Under the pieces are notes generated by a model. It made no database searches. It was not told where the DNA came from and saw only the letters and a program-made list of their open reading frames with translations. From assembly GCF_010669285.1 (NCBI RefSeq), contig NZ_CP048711.1:2170001-2234000 (forward strand): a stretch of DNA of 64,000 nt, written 5' to 3'. Each line of letters begins with the position of its first letter. Position 1 is the first letter of the stretch. Position numbers and translations under genes: made by a program. This document shows, piece by piece, positions 55,786 through 64,000 of this stretch. This DNA is from Kineobactrum salinum. Its GTDB lineage: Bacteria; Pseudomonadota; Gammaproteobacteria; Pseudomonadales; Halieaceae.

Positions 55786-56580
55786 CTAGAAGCCATCTAC
55801 GGTGATTTCGATTGCCTCGTAATCTGGAGAAATCTTCGTATCCAATAGGGATACTCCCGGTGGGCTTAGCAATATGTCCATCGGGCCGATTCTTTCCTTT
55901 TTGTCGTCCGCGGTCTGGAATTCTTTGGAGCCGCGCATGACGAAGGTTAGTTTTGTCGTTTCAGACTTTGTACACCACGCGGGCTTGAAGGGTTCGCTGC
56001 GGCGTCTGATGATACGCCGAATCGCATACTTGCCGGTATAGTCATCACCTAGTTTGTAGCGGTATACACTAACGCCACTATTGAGGGTTTCAAGGAATGC
56101 ATCCCGAACCGCCAGGGTTTGTCCCTGTACGGATGAGGTTTCTTGGGGCGCCTCGGTTTCCACCGTGCTAAAGGTGCCGGGAAAGGTGATTTCCGCTACT
56201 TGGTAATCCGCGGAGGAGCCTCCTACATTGTGCGGTGCCAAGCCGGGAATAAATAGCAGATCGCCGCGGTTGGCGCGGGACCAGCCGTCCCTGCCATAAT
56301 CGATGTCCAGAGAGCCATCGATAATCAGGGCGACCTGCAGCTCACATTCATGATAATGCCACGGGCTGGCCCACTGTGGAGTATCCCGGAAGTGACCCGG
56401 AAGCGTGGCAATGGCGCGCATGGAATCACCGGTGGTTTCCTGGAGGCGGTAATCGATAATAGTGCCCAGGTCAGCCCGGTGTGCTTGGTCGGGCTGTGGC
56501 GGTAGTTCAAGATGGTGCTCATGCGCCCGAAAAATTTGAATGCTGCCGGCAATCGCATTTTTACGCTGGGTTTCAGACAT
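55786..56580 (-). CDS. Cupin-domain protein
   Basis: A 264-residue protein with a cupin fold. The first cupin motif is visible around PWHYHECELQVALIIDGSLDIDYG, with two His and a Glu as metal ligands, followed by GDLLFIPGLAPHNVGG. A second, metal-less half appears in the C-terminal part (GPMDILLSPPGVSLLDTK). ATG 56580 has GAGAGG upstream; the frame is open to 56607. It could be a sensor or a small-molecule enzyme. It is divergent from the isomerase gene across a 223-bp AT-rich gap, so it may regulate or take part in the catabolic cluster. Confidence 0.75.
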   Translation of the reverse strand: MSETQRKNAIAGSIQIFRAHEHHLELPPQPDQAHRADLGTIIDYRLQETTGDSMRAIATLPGHFRDTPQWASPWHYHECELQVALIIDGSLDIDYGRDGWSRANRGDLLFIPGLAPHNVGGSSADYQVAEITFPGTFSTVETEAPQETSSVQGQTLAVRDAFLETLNSGVSVYRYKLGDDYTGKYAIRRIIRRRSEPFKPAWCTKSETTKLTFVMRGSKEFQTADDKKERIGPMDILLSPPGVSLLDTKISPDYEAIEITVDGF

Positions 56581-56803
56581 GGCATAACCTCTCAGGATCC
56601 AAAGCAACTAAGTTCAACTTGCACTATCTTACAACGAAGTGCGCTTCTTATGCTGTGAATATCCCTTTCTTTGAGTATGATGAATTTCTGCCTGGATAAT
56701 CAAAATTCATTATGACGCTGGAAATCTTAAGCCGGTATGCTCCTGTGAGTGATTAATCTGTAAGTGGTTATGTTGCTAAGTCAATGAGCCTATAAAGGGG
56801 GGT

Positions 56804-57648
56804 ATGAACGAAAATCGGTTATTGGCTAGCTTTTGGACACTGGCAGGGGATGTGTCACCGCTGGATGGCAGCGCAATCAGTGTCAATTCTCTCGAGTCGC
56901 GGGCCGCGGCCGCGCACAAAGCTGGTTTTGTTGGGCTTGGTCTTAGCATAGACGATGCAAAATACAATATTGAGAAATATGGCAAGCGCACTGTGCGATC
57001 CCTCTTGCGCAATTATGGTATCCAGCATATCGAACTGGAACCGCTTTTCGATTGGTTTGTTGATGGCGAGCAGCGTGCTGCGTCGGATAAAGTCAGGGAG
57101 ACTACTTGGCAACTAGCCGAAGATCTCGGCGCTTTTCAGCTCAAAATAGGCGGTGACTTCTCAGGGGCGGATTGGCCGGTAGAGCGGGTAACCGATGAGT
57201 TTGCCACACTATGCGGACAGGCAAGCGACGTTGGGCTCAGCGTGGTAATTGAATTGATTGTCGAATCTTCGATCAGCGATTTGCCAACTGCTGTAAAAAT
57301 TATCCAAGGGGCGGGCTGTGATAACGGAGGCCTACTGCTTGATATCTGGCAGGTTGCCCGTGCCGGTGTTTCCTATAAGGATATTCGCAACTTGCCCGAG
57401 GGCGTTATCAAGCATATTGAATTCTGCGATGCTTTAAAGCAACAACAGGGCTCTTGGCTGGAAGATACGGTGTGCCACAGATTGCCCCCCGGCGCAGGCG
57501 AATTGGATATTGGGGCTTTCTTGACTCGATTCAGAGCGCTCAGTATACGGGATTGATTGGTGTAGAAATTCTCTCTGATAAATTCCGCAAGCTGGCCGTT
57601 GAGGACGCTGCCGCAATTGCGGCAAGCAGTACACAAAAGATTCTGTAG
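56804..57648 (+). CDS. Sugar phosphate isomerase/epimerase family protein, apparent frameshift near the end
   Basis: TIM-barrel protein of the xylose-isomerase-like AP endonuclease 2 superfamily: ESRAAAAHKAGFVGLGLSIDD at the N terminus, VVIELIVESSISD and GGLLLDIWQVAR with Asp for metal binding, and IKHIEFCDAL later. The frame stops at 57556, but the adjacent frame from about 57527 continues SIQSAQYTGLIGVEILSDKFRKLAVEDAAAIAASSTQKIL to 57648, the expected C-terminal Glu-containing end. One missing base near 57525 restores 281 residues, the family size. Substrate unknown. A GGGGGG ribosome binding site precedes ATG 56804. Confidence 0.75.
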
Positions 57649-57787
57649 GCTTTATCTTGCTGTCATCAAAAAAACCTATCGGGGTGCGTCCATAAGATCA
57701 TGCGCCAGATGAGTTTAGCTCTGATACCATTCCTGACACATTGAAACGTCCTTGCCACATTCTAAAAAGTTATTCGGAGGATACATA

Positions 57788-59938
57788 ATGCAGCTAAGAA
57801 TAGCTATCTCAACAACGCTTGCCACACTCGGTGTATTAGGTTCGTTTTCTGCTGTTGCGCAAAAAACCAATGTGCTGGTATTGGATGAAATGCTGGTTAC
57901 GGCGCAGAAGCGTTCTGAATCTTCTCAGGATATCCCGGTAAGTGTTTCGGCATTCTCCACTGATATGCTAGAGCGTCTGCAAATAGAAGATGCAGCGCAG
58001 TTGCAATTTGTGGTTCCAGGCTTGGTGTACACCAGTAGCGGTGGTTTTGCGACGCCTTATCTGCGCGGTATTGGCAGTGACATTGCCACCGTGGGTGCGG
58101 AGCCCGGCGTTGCCACGTATGTCGACGGTGTCTATGTTTCCAGTCCGCTGAGTGTCAATATGAATTTTATCGGTGTGGAGCGCATCGAAGTCGTCAAAGG
58201 ACCGCAAGGCACACTCTATGGCCGTAACGCAATCGGCGGTGCCATCAATATTATTACCAAAGAGCCGGGACAGGAATTTGAAGGTCGAGTAGTGGCCGGT
58301 TACGGCAATCATGATCGCGCTGAGGTCGGTTTTTACGTTTCCGGCCCCGTTAGTGATACGTTGTCGCTGGGGATCTATGGGGACTACTCACAGCGCGATG
58401 CGCTGGTGGATAATCTTTCCAGTTTGGCGCCGAGGGGCGTGCCGTCGCGCAAAGAAGGCCGGGCAGTTCGCGCCAAAGCAGTGTTAACCCCCAACGAGAC
58501 AATGAAATTTGTTCTGACCGGCGAATATATGAAGATGGAATCACCCGATCCTTGGGGGTTTCGCCAAGTGCAGGACAACGCGCTGGGGCTTCTGGCCGGC
58601 GGTGATACTGGTACGGAGGTGCGCGATATATACCACAATTACCCATCCTTTCAGGAAGGCCGTCTATACGCCGCGACCTTGAACAGCCATTTTGATTTGC
58701 CGTTCGCAGAGCTGGTTTCGATTACCGGTTATCGGGACTATGAAGCGGTTTCTTCGGTTGATTATGACGGCACCGATGCGTCAATTATGGGGTTTGCCAT
58801 AAATCCAGCTACAAGTGAGCAGGTTTCGCAGGAAATTCAACTGCTTTCCTTCCCGGAAAGTACGGTGAAATGGATTGCTGGCGCGTATTATTTTGATGAA
58901 GATACCGGTGGTGATTTTGAACTGGCGCCGGGAGATGCGTTGGTGAATTTGATCGCTGAGGTGCCAGTAACCTCCTATGCACTATTTTCGGAAGCGGCAT
59001 TTCCTCTGACGGAAAAGCTGGAGGTCACCGGTGGCCTGCGTTACACCTACGAAGAGAAAGACGTGTCATCGGTACAGGTGGTTCCGTCCGTTAATCTGGT
59101 AACAGTACTTCCTTCCCAGTCCGAATCTTTTGAGAAGGTAACCTGGAAGCTATCAGCATCGTATCATTTCAATGATGATGTAATGGGTTACGCCACCTAC
59201 AGTCGCGGTTTTCAGTCGGGCGCATTTAATGCTGTCGATTCCGGCGCGCCACCGGTTGACCCGGAAGTTCTGGATGCGCTGGAAGTCGGGCTTAAATCAG
59301 CGTTGCTGAATCAGCGGGTACAGCTAAATTTGGCAGGGTTTTACTACGATTTTCAGGATTTGCAGGTGCAGGTCAATGACAGCGCTACCGGTGCGGCGGC
59401 CTCGTTCCAGAACGCCGGTGCCGCGGAAGTTTTCGGTTTTGAGTTGAGCGCGAAAATGTTGGTAACAGACCAACTCGATGTTGATTTCAGCGCAAATTAT
59501 TTAACTTCGGAATACCAGGATTTTCCCAACTATGCTGGGTTTATTCGCGATGATATCAATGGCGGCAACCGCCCTGCCACGGTAAATGTGTCCGGCAATG
59601 AGATTGTCCGTGCGCCGGAATGGACCTCGTCTCTTAGCGTAAACTATTCAATTCCTTTCGGTGACAGTGATAGTCTGGAATTTAGCGGGTCCTACTACTA
59701 CAACGATGGATTTGCCTTTGATCCGCAGCACGTGGTGAATCAGGACTCTTACAATTTTCTGAATGGATCTATTACCTGGCTTTCGAATAACGGTTACAAG
59801 GTTTCACTCTGGGGGAAAAACCTTACCGACGAGGATTACCTCAACTTCGGTGTGGTCAGCAACTATGGTAAAACCCACGCGGATGCTCCAGGTAGACTAT
59901 TTGGTGTACGCTTGACGTATGATTTTGACGCACGTTAG
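57788..59938 (+). CDS. TonB-dependent outer-membrane receptor
   Basis: A 716-residue receptor. The signal peptide (LRIAISTTLATLGVLGSFSAVAQ) is followed by a TonB box-like DEMLVTAQKR, the plug (DIPVSVSAFSTDML ... ERIEVVKGPQGTLYGRNAIGGAINIITKEP) and a beta-barrel ending with TYDFDAR, a C-terminal aromatic type. ATG 57788 is preceded by CGGAGG; longer readings to 57752 lack support. It resembles receptors for organic substrates more than siderophores, but the ligand is unknown. Located between the isomerase and the 2-oxoacid dehydrogenase, so it may import the substrate of that pathway. Confidence 0.93.
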   Translation: MQLRIAISTTLATLGVLGSFSAVAQKTNVLVLDEMLVTAQKRSESSQDIPVSVSAFSTDMLERLQIEDAAQLQFVVPGLVYTSSGGFATPYLRGIGSDIATVGAEPGVATYVDGVYVSSPLSVNMNFIGVERIEVVKGPQGTLYGRNAIGGAINIITKEPGQEFEGRVVAGYGNHDRAEVGFYVSGPVSDTLSLGIYGDYSQRDALVDNLSSLAPRGVPSRKEGRAVRAKAVLTPNETMKFVLTGEYMKMESPDPWGFRQVQDNALGLLAGGDTGTEVRDIYHNYPSFQEGRLYAATLNSHFDLPFAELVSITGYRDYEAVSSVDYDGTDASIMGFAINPATSEQVSQEIQLLSFPESTVKWIAGAYYFDEDTGGDFELAPGDALVNLIAEVPVTSYALFSEAAFPLTEKLEVTGGLRYTYEEKDVSSVQVVPSVNLVTVLPSQSESFEKVTWKLSASYHFNDDVMGYATYSRGFQSGAFNAVDSGAPPVDPEVLDALEVGLKSALLNQRVQLNLAGFYYDFQDLQVQVNDSATGAAASFQNAGAAEVFGFELSAKMLVTDQLDVDFSANYLTSEYQDFPNYAGFIRDDINGGNRPATVNVSGNEIVRAPEWTSSLSVNYSIPFGDSDSLEFSGSYYYNDGFAFDPQHVVNQDSYNFLNGSITWLSNNGYKVSLWGKNLTDEDYLNFGVVSNYGKTHADAPGRLFGVRLTYDFDAR

Positions 59939-60022
59939 CACGTTATGCAAGATCAGTTACGAGGCAGTAAGGCGCAATAGGATTACGCTAAGGGCGCAAT
60001 AACAGATCGGGGATGGTAAACA

Positions 60023-61005
60023 ATGATTAATACGGCTATCGCTACAGAAATGTTTCGCCGGATGTTGAGGATCCGGTACTTCGAGGAGCTGGCGGAATCG
60101 CTGCATGCCAAGGGTGATATTGTCGGATCGCTGCACTCTTCAATTGGCCAGGAAGGAGAAATCGTTGGCGCCTGTATGGCGTTGCGGGACGAGGATTACA
60201 TGATGGGTAATCACCGCTCCCATGGGCATCCAATTGCCAAGGGCGCCCAGCTAGGGCCCTTGATGGCGGAGCTACATGGACGCGCGACCGGCGTCTGTGG
60301 GGTAAAGGTGGCTCCATGCATCTCGCTGACTTTAGTGTCGGCAGTATTGGCGAAACCAGCATCGTCGGGTCGGGAATGCCGGTTGCCACCGGTGCCGCCC
60401 TTACCAGCAAACTACAGAGAACCGGCAAGATTTCGTTGTGTTTTTTTGGCGATGGTGCATCCAACGAGGGCACCTTTCATGAAAGTTTAAATCTTGCGGC
60501 GATTTGGGAACTGCCGGTGATATTTTTGTGTGAAAACAACCTCTATGCCGCCGCGACGCCAATGTTTGCCACCACGTCCGTAGAAGATATAGCGGCGCGC
60601 GGCGCAGCCTATAATATTCCGGGAAAAATAGTGGATGGCCAAGATGTGTTGGCGGTGTACGAAGTTGTCAGCGAGGCCGTGGTTCGCGCCCGCGAAGGTA
60701 TCGGCCCGACCTTGATTGAAGCCAAAACCTACCGTTATCGCGACCATGCGGTGAACATGGGGAACTTGGGCGCAGTTGACCTAGGTGGGCGGTCGGACAA
60801 GGAAGTTGAGTACTGGCTGTCGCGGGATCCGATTGAGCTGTTCGCCAAGGTGCTTGCCAATCAGTACGAGGTTGCCGCTTCCGTACAGGAAAAAATCAGA
60901 AAGGACGTGCGGCGCGAAGTTGAAGAGGCACATGAATTCGCGACGGCGAGCCCGTTTCCCAAGCCGTCAGCCGCCTTTACCGATGTCTATAGCGAGGCGG
61001 TCTGA
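60023..61005 (+). CDS. 2-oxoacid dehydrogenase E1 alpha subunit, apparent frameshift
   Basis: Thiamine diphosphate enzyme subunit related to pyruvate or acetoin dehydrogenase E1 alpha. The first part reads MLRIRYFEELAESLHAKGDIVGSLHSSIGQE and MGNHRSHGHPIAKG; after a break at about 60301 the next frame has HLADFSVGSIGETSIVGSGMPVATGAALT and the ThDP motif GDGASNEGTFHESLNLAAIWELPVIFLCENN. One extra G in TGTGGGGTAAAGG restores GGKGGSMHLADF, and the gene then has exactly 327 residues. Probably intact. Substrate not determined; the size fits acetoin/pyruvate-type subunits. First gene of the E1 alpha-E1 beta-E2-ligase run. Confidence 0.87.
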
Positions 61006-61031
61006 CGTTTATCACTTGATCTGGATAGCCA

Positions 61032-61994
61032 ATGTCTAAAATTACTTATTTACAAGCGATTCTTGCCGCAATACGTGAAGAAATGCGCCGCGATCCCGCG
61101 ACTTTTGTTATGGGTGAAGATCTTTCCATCTGGGGCACCGCGGATGGCCTGTCGGAGGAGTTCGGTCGCGAACGCGTGCGCAATACTCCTATTTCCGAGG
61201 CGGGATTTATCGGCGCCGCCGCTGGCGCGGCTGTCACTGGTGGGCGCCCGATCGTCGATGTCACGATTTCCAGCTTCATTTATCCCGCGATGGACCAGGT
61301 GGTAAGCATCATTGCTAAATCGCGTTATCTCTACGGCGGCCAGGCAAAAATGCCGTTGGTTTTACGCCTAGGGCTCTACCATGGGCTTGGTGTTGCCGCG
61401 CAACATAGCGACCGACCCTACTCCATGTTTATGAATGTCCCGGGTCTCAAAATCGTTATACCTTCTAATCCCTACGATATGAAAGGGCTGCTCAAAAGCG
61501 CCATACGCGATGACAACCCGGTGATGGTTTTCGAGGATACCAACCTCTGGAATATGCGTGATGAGGTTCCGGATGAGGAGTACTTGGTCGAAATCGGCAA
61601 GGCGAATGTTGTTCGTGAAGGCAGCGATGTCACCATCGTAGCCATTGGTGGAATGCTGCGTCATGCGCTGGCGGCCGCTGATGAATTGGCGGAGGAGGGC
61701 GTGCAAGCGGAGGTTCTCGATCCGCGCACCCTGGTGCCTTTCGATCAGGAGACTTTGCTGCAATCTGTCAGCAAAACTGGGCGGTTGGTGGTGGTCGATG
61801 TTGCGCATCGGACCTGTAGCGCCGCCAGTGAAATTGCAGCGATTGTGGCGGAGGATGGCTTCTGGCATTTGCGGGCCCCGCTAGTAAGAGTGACCACGCC
61901 GGACACACATATTCCCCACAGTCCGGCGATCGAACATCAGTTGTACCCGGATAAAGAAAAGATTATTGCCGCGGTCCATAAAACGTTTGCATAA
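61032..61994 (+). CDS. 2-oxoacid dehydrogenase E1 beta subunit
   Basis: Partner of the E1 alpha subunit, 320 residues. Conserved blocks are ITYLQAILAAIREEMRRDPATFVMGEDL, NTPISEAGFIGAAAGAAVTGGRPIVDV, DQVVSIIAKSRYLYGGQ, and the C-terminal domain EVLDPRTLVPFDQETLLQSVSKTGRLVVVD with PHSPAIEHQLYPD at the end. It starts 26 bp after E1 alpha. With E1 alpha it forms the alpha2beta2 decarboxylase. Confidence 0.92.
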   Translation: MSKITYLQAILAAIREEMRRDPATFVMGEDLSIWGTADGLSEEFGRERVRNTPISEAGFIGAAAGAAVTGGRPIVDVTISSFIYPAMDQVVSIIAKSRYLYGGQAKMPLVLRLGLYHGLGVAAQHSDRPYSMFMNVPGLKIVIPSNPYDMKGLLKSAIRDDNPVMVFEDTNLWNMRDEVPDEEYLVEIGKANVVREGSDVTIVAIGGMLRHALAAADELAEEGVQAEVLDPRTLVPFDQETLLQSVSKTGRLVVVDVAHRTCSAASEIAAIVAEDGFWHLRAPLVRVTTPDTHIPHSPAIEHQLYPDKEKIIAAVHKTFA

Positions 61995-62011
61995 GAAAGG
62001 GTTATTTCACG

Positions 62012-63187
62012 ATGGCTTTTAAACTGGTCTTGCCGCAAGTGGGCATGGGTATGCAGGATGGAACGATTACCGAGTGGCTTAAGCAGGAAGGCGATGCAGT
62101 GGCAAAAGGGGAAATTGTGTGCGAAGTCGAAAGCGCCAAATCCGTTGTGGAGATTGAATCTCCGGTAGCCGGCACAATCGCCAAGTTGATTGTCGAAGAA
62201 GGTGTGCTGGTGGATGTTCAGGAAGTTATCGCTATTATTGATCAGGAGGGAGGTGATGTGTCGCCGGACGAACCTCCTGTTGAGGACAACAAGCCAGAGA
62301 CTAAGCTGACGCAAAAATCGCAGGATAATAGCGGGGGAGAGCGCGTGCAGATAGAGCCGCAGGCGCGCTGGGAGGCGAAACAAAAAAACATAGATCTGAC
62401 CCTTGTCAACGGCAGCGGTCCGGGCGGCAGAATAACATGGGAAGATGTGTTGGCGTACTCGAAAAAACCATCACAGCAGGATTCGCCAACCGGAAGCGGC
62501 AGTGAAGTCGAAGAGGATATTTTACCGCTGACGCCAATGCGCCGAGCTATCGCTGAGCGTGTCAGTCTGGCAAAGCAGATGGTGCCGCATTTTTATCTTA
62601 AGGTAACCTGCGCTGTCGATGAGTTGAATAAATTGCGCGAGGAAATCAATCATCGCGATAGCAAAGCTTCAATTACGCTAAACGATATTATCGTTAAGGC
62701 GTTTGCCGAAGCGTTGAGCAAAACGCCCGAGGCTAACGTCACTTGGCACGAGCGGGGGATCCGTCGCTTTAAGCAAGCCGACCTGGCGGTTGCCGTGGCA
62801 ATCCAGGATGGTTTGCTGACGCCAGTTGTCGAAAATGTTTCGGGTAAATCCCTTGAGCAATTATCCATTGAAATCAGAGATATCGTCAAGCGTGCACGAA
62901 CAGGAAAAATAAAGCAGAATGAAATGCAAGGTGGAAGCGCAGGGATTTCCAATCTAGGAATGTTCGGCGTCGAAGAGTTTACGGCAATTATTAACCCGCC
63001 GCAATCGCTGATGCTGGCGGTGGGTGCCGCACATCCTATTCCGGTTGTGGAAAATGGGATTTTGCGTGAAAAAATGATGATGAGTTTGCAGCTTTCCGTC
63101 GATCACCGAGTGATCGATGGCGTTGTTGCTGCGGCGCTGCTTAATGAGCTGAAAGCCTTGCTTGCCAGGCCGAGGATGCTGTTATGA
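62012..63187 (+). CDS. 2-oxoacid dehydrogenase E2 acyltransferase
   Basis: Lipoyl-carrying acyltransferase core of the complex, 391 residues. Domains in order are one lipoyl domain (lipoylated Lys43 in VESAKSVVEI), a linker rich in Asp, Glu, Gln and Pro, a peripheral subunit-binding domain (QARWEAKQKNIDLTLVNGSGPGGRITWEDVLAY), and the catalytic domain with TPMRRAIAERVSLAKQMVPHFYL and DHRVIDGVVAA (catalytic His). 17 bp after E1 beta. No dihydrolipoyl dehydrogenase (E3) is in the cluster up to the window edge, so the complex may use a shared E3. Confidence 0.92.
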   Translation: MAFKLVLPQVGMGMQDGTITEWLKQEGDAVAKGEIVCEVESAKSVVEIESPVAGTIAKLIVEEGVLVDVQEVIAIIDQEGGDVSPDEPPVEDNKPETKLTQKSQDNSGGERVQIEPQARWEAKQKNIDLTLVNGSGPGGRITWEDVLAYSKKPSQQDSPTGSGSEVEEDILPLTPMRRAIAERVSLAKQMVPHFYLKVTCAVDELNKLREEINHRDSKASITLNDIIVKAFAEALSKTPEANVTWHERGIRRFKQADLAVAVAIQDGLLTPVVENVSGKSLEQLSIEIRDIVKRARTGKIKQNEMQGGSAGISNLGMFGVEEFTAIINPPQSLMLAVGAAHPIPVVENGILREKMMMSLQLSVDHRVIDGVVAAALLNELKALLARPRMLL

Positions 63188-64000
63188 TGCAACAGCGACC
63201 GGTAAACCTCGCCCACATCTTGGAACACGCGGCACGTGTTCACGGTTATCAGGAAATTGTTTCCAATACTGTGGAAGGTGGCTTGCATCGCTACACCTAC
63301 CGGGAAGCACTCTCCAGAAGCAAACAGCTGGCAAACGCATTGGCCGCGTTTGGTGTGTCACCGGGTGATCGCCTGGCAACCCTTGCCTGGAATGGCTATC
63401 GCCACTTTGAAGTTTGGTATGCCGTTGCCGGGCAGAGCTTGGTGTGTCATACCCTGAACCCGCGCTTATCACCTGAGCAGCTCGCGTATATTATTAATCA
63501 TGCCGGGGATCGGGTGATCTTTGTCGATCTGCCGTTGATATCCCTCTTGGAAGAAATCGCCGAGCAACTCACTTCTGTGGAAGCTTATGTCGTATTGACC
63601 GACCGGGAGCATATGCCCGAGAGCAGCCTGCCTAATTTGCTATGCTATGAAGAGATGCTTGGCGCTCACAGGGATGACTTTGTCTGGCCAGAAATCGCTG
63701 AGCAGACGTCATCGTCACTTTGCTACACATCGGGCACCACCGGCGACCCCAAGGGGGTGTTGTATTCCCATCGTTCCAATCTTTTACATGCTTACGCGAC
63801 TGTCGGTGGCAATTGCTTTGGGCTGTCGAATGCCACAACCGCGCTAATGGTGGTGCCAATGTTTCACGCCAATAGTTGGGGGCTGGTGTACTCGGCGCCG
63901 ATGGTCGGCGCCAAGTTGGTGTTACCGGGATCACGCTTGGATGGTAGCGCCATCCAACAGCTTATTGAAAGTGAAGCGGTAACTTTTTCCGCGGGTGTTC
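63184..64000 (+). CDS. AMP-dependent acyl-CoA synthetase/ligase, partial
   Basis: N-terminal 272 residues of an ANL-family ligase that adenylates a carboxylic acid and joins it to CoA. The adenylate-forming motif SSLCYTSGTTGDPKGVLYSH is present, followed by VVPMFHANSWGLVYSAPMVGAKLVLPG, typical of medium or long chain acyl-CoA ligases. The start ATG 63184 overlaps the E2 stop by 4 bp (ATGA), so it is translationally coupled to the dehydrogenase genes. It runs off the right edge. Substrate unknown. Confidence 0.92.
   Translation, partial: MMQQRPVNLAHILEHAARVHGYQEIVSNTVEGGLHRYTYREALSRSKQLANALAAFGVSPGDRLATLAWNGYRHFEVWYAVAGQSLVCHTLNPRLSPEQLAYIINHAGDRVIFVDLPLISLLEEIAEQLTSVEAYVVLTDREHMPESSLPNLLCYEEMLGAHRDDFVWPEIAEQTSSSLCYTSGTTGDPKGVLYSHRSNLLHAYATVGGNCFGLSNATTALMVVPMFHANSWGLVYSAPMVGAKLVLPGSRLDGSAIQQLIESEAVTFSAGV

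Overview
The window looks like the replication-origin region of a gammaproteobacterial chromosome. Gene order is of the Pseudomonas type: glmS-glmU-atpCDGAHFEBI-parB-parA-rsmG-mnmG on the minus strand, then mnmE-yidC-yidD-rnpA-rpmH on the minus strand, then oriC and dnaA-dnaN-recF-gyrB on the plus strand. The high GC of the core genes, an OxyR-type regulator, a SPOR-domain protein, Tat-exported copper oxidase and TonB receptor would suit a marine gammaproteobacterium (Cellvibrionales/Halieaceae-like); that placement is an inference from gene order and style, not from a search.

Layout. 1-9.4 kb: a SIR2-domain protein running off the left edge, uvrD, a SPOR-domain membrane protein, a small secreted protein, oxyR, a lemA-TPM-TPM operon and a GFA-family protein. 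9.4-24.4 kb: glmS, glmU, the complete F1Fo ATP synthase operon with a good sigma70 promoter, parAB, rsmG and mnmG. 24.4-37.8 kb: an accessory island lying exactly between mnmG and mnmE, which are normally adjacent. It holds an AT-rich stretch with DnaA-box-like sequences, an IS256-family transposase remnant, a decayed DUF1828-like gene and a tightly packed six-gene operon: small HTH protein, AlbA_4/Schlafen-type ATPase-like regulator, HsdR, HsdM, an oversized HsdS with an extra C-terminal domain, and a giant protein of about 1,250 residues with a nuclease-like N terminus. 37.8-48.6 kb: mnmE, yidC, yidD, rnpA, rpmH, oriC, dnaA, dnaN, recF, gyrB. Two perfect 16-bp parS sites sit inside recF, so ParA/ParB, parS and oriC are all in this window. 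48.7-55.7 kb: copper resistance, with a CueR-type promoter driving copA and cueR, a convergent operon of a His/Cys-rich exported protein, a TolC-family lipoprotein and a multicopper oxidase, plus a TauE/SafE permease. 55.8-64 kb: a lower-GC catabolic cluster with a cupin, a TIM-barrel isomerase, a TonB receptor, a 2-oxoacid dehydrogenase (E1 alpha, E1 beta, E2, no E3) and an acyl-CoA ligase cut by the right edge.

At least eight apparent frameshifts (SIR2, second TPM gene, IS256 remnant, DUF1828, yidC twice, isomerase, E1 alpha) are each explained by one missing base, several of them in G/C runs, and one of the genes is essential (yidC). They are most likely consensus errors, so these genes should be read as probably intact except for the IS256 and DUF1828 remnants.

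The most interesting material is the restriction-modification island with its undescribed giant partner protein, the HsdS fusion, the parS pair hidden in recF codons, and the second origin-like stretch beside mnmG. No tRNA, rRNA or CRISPR array was seen.
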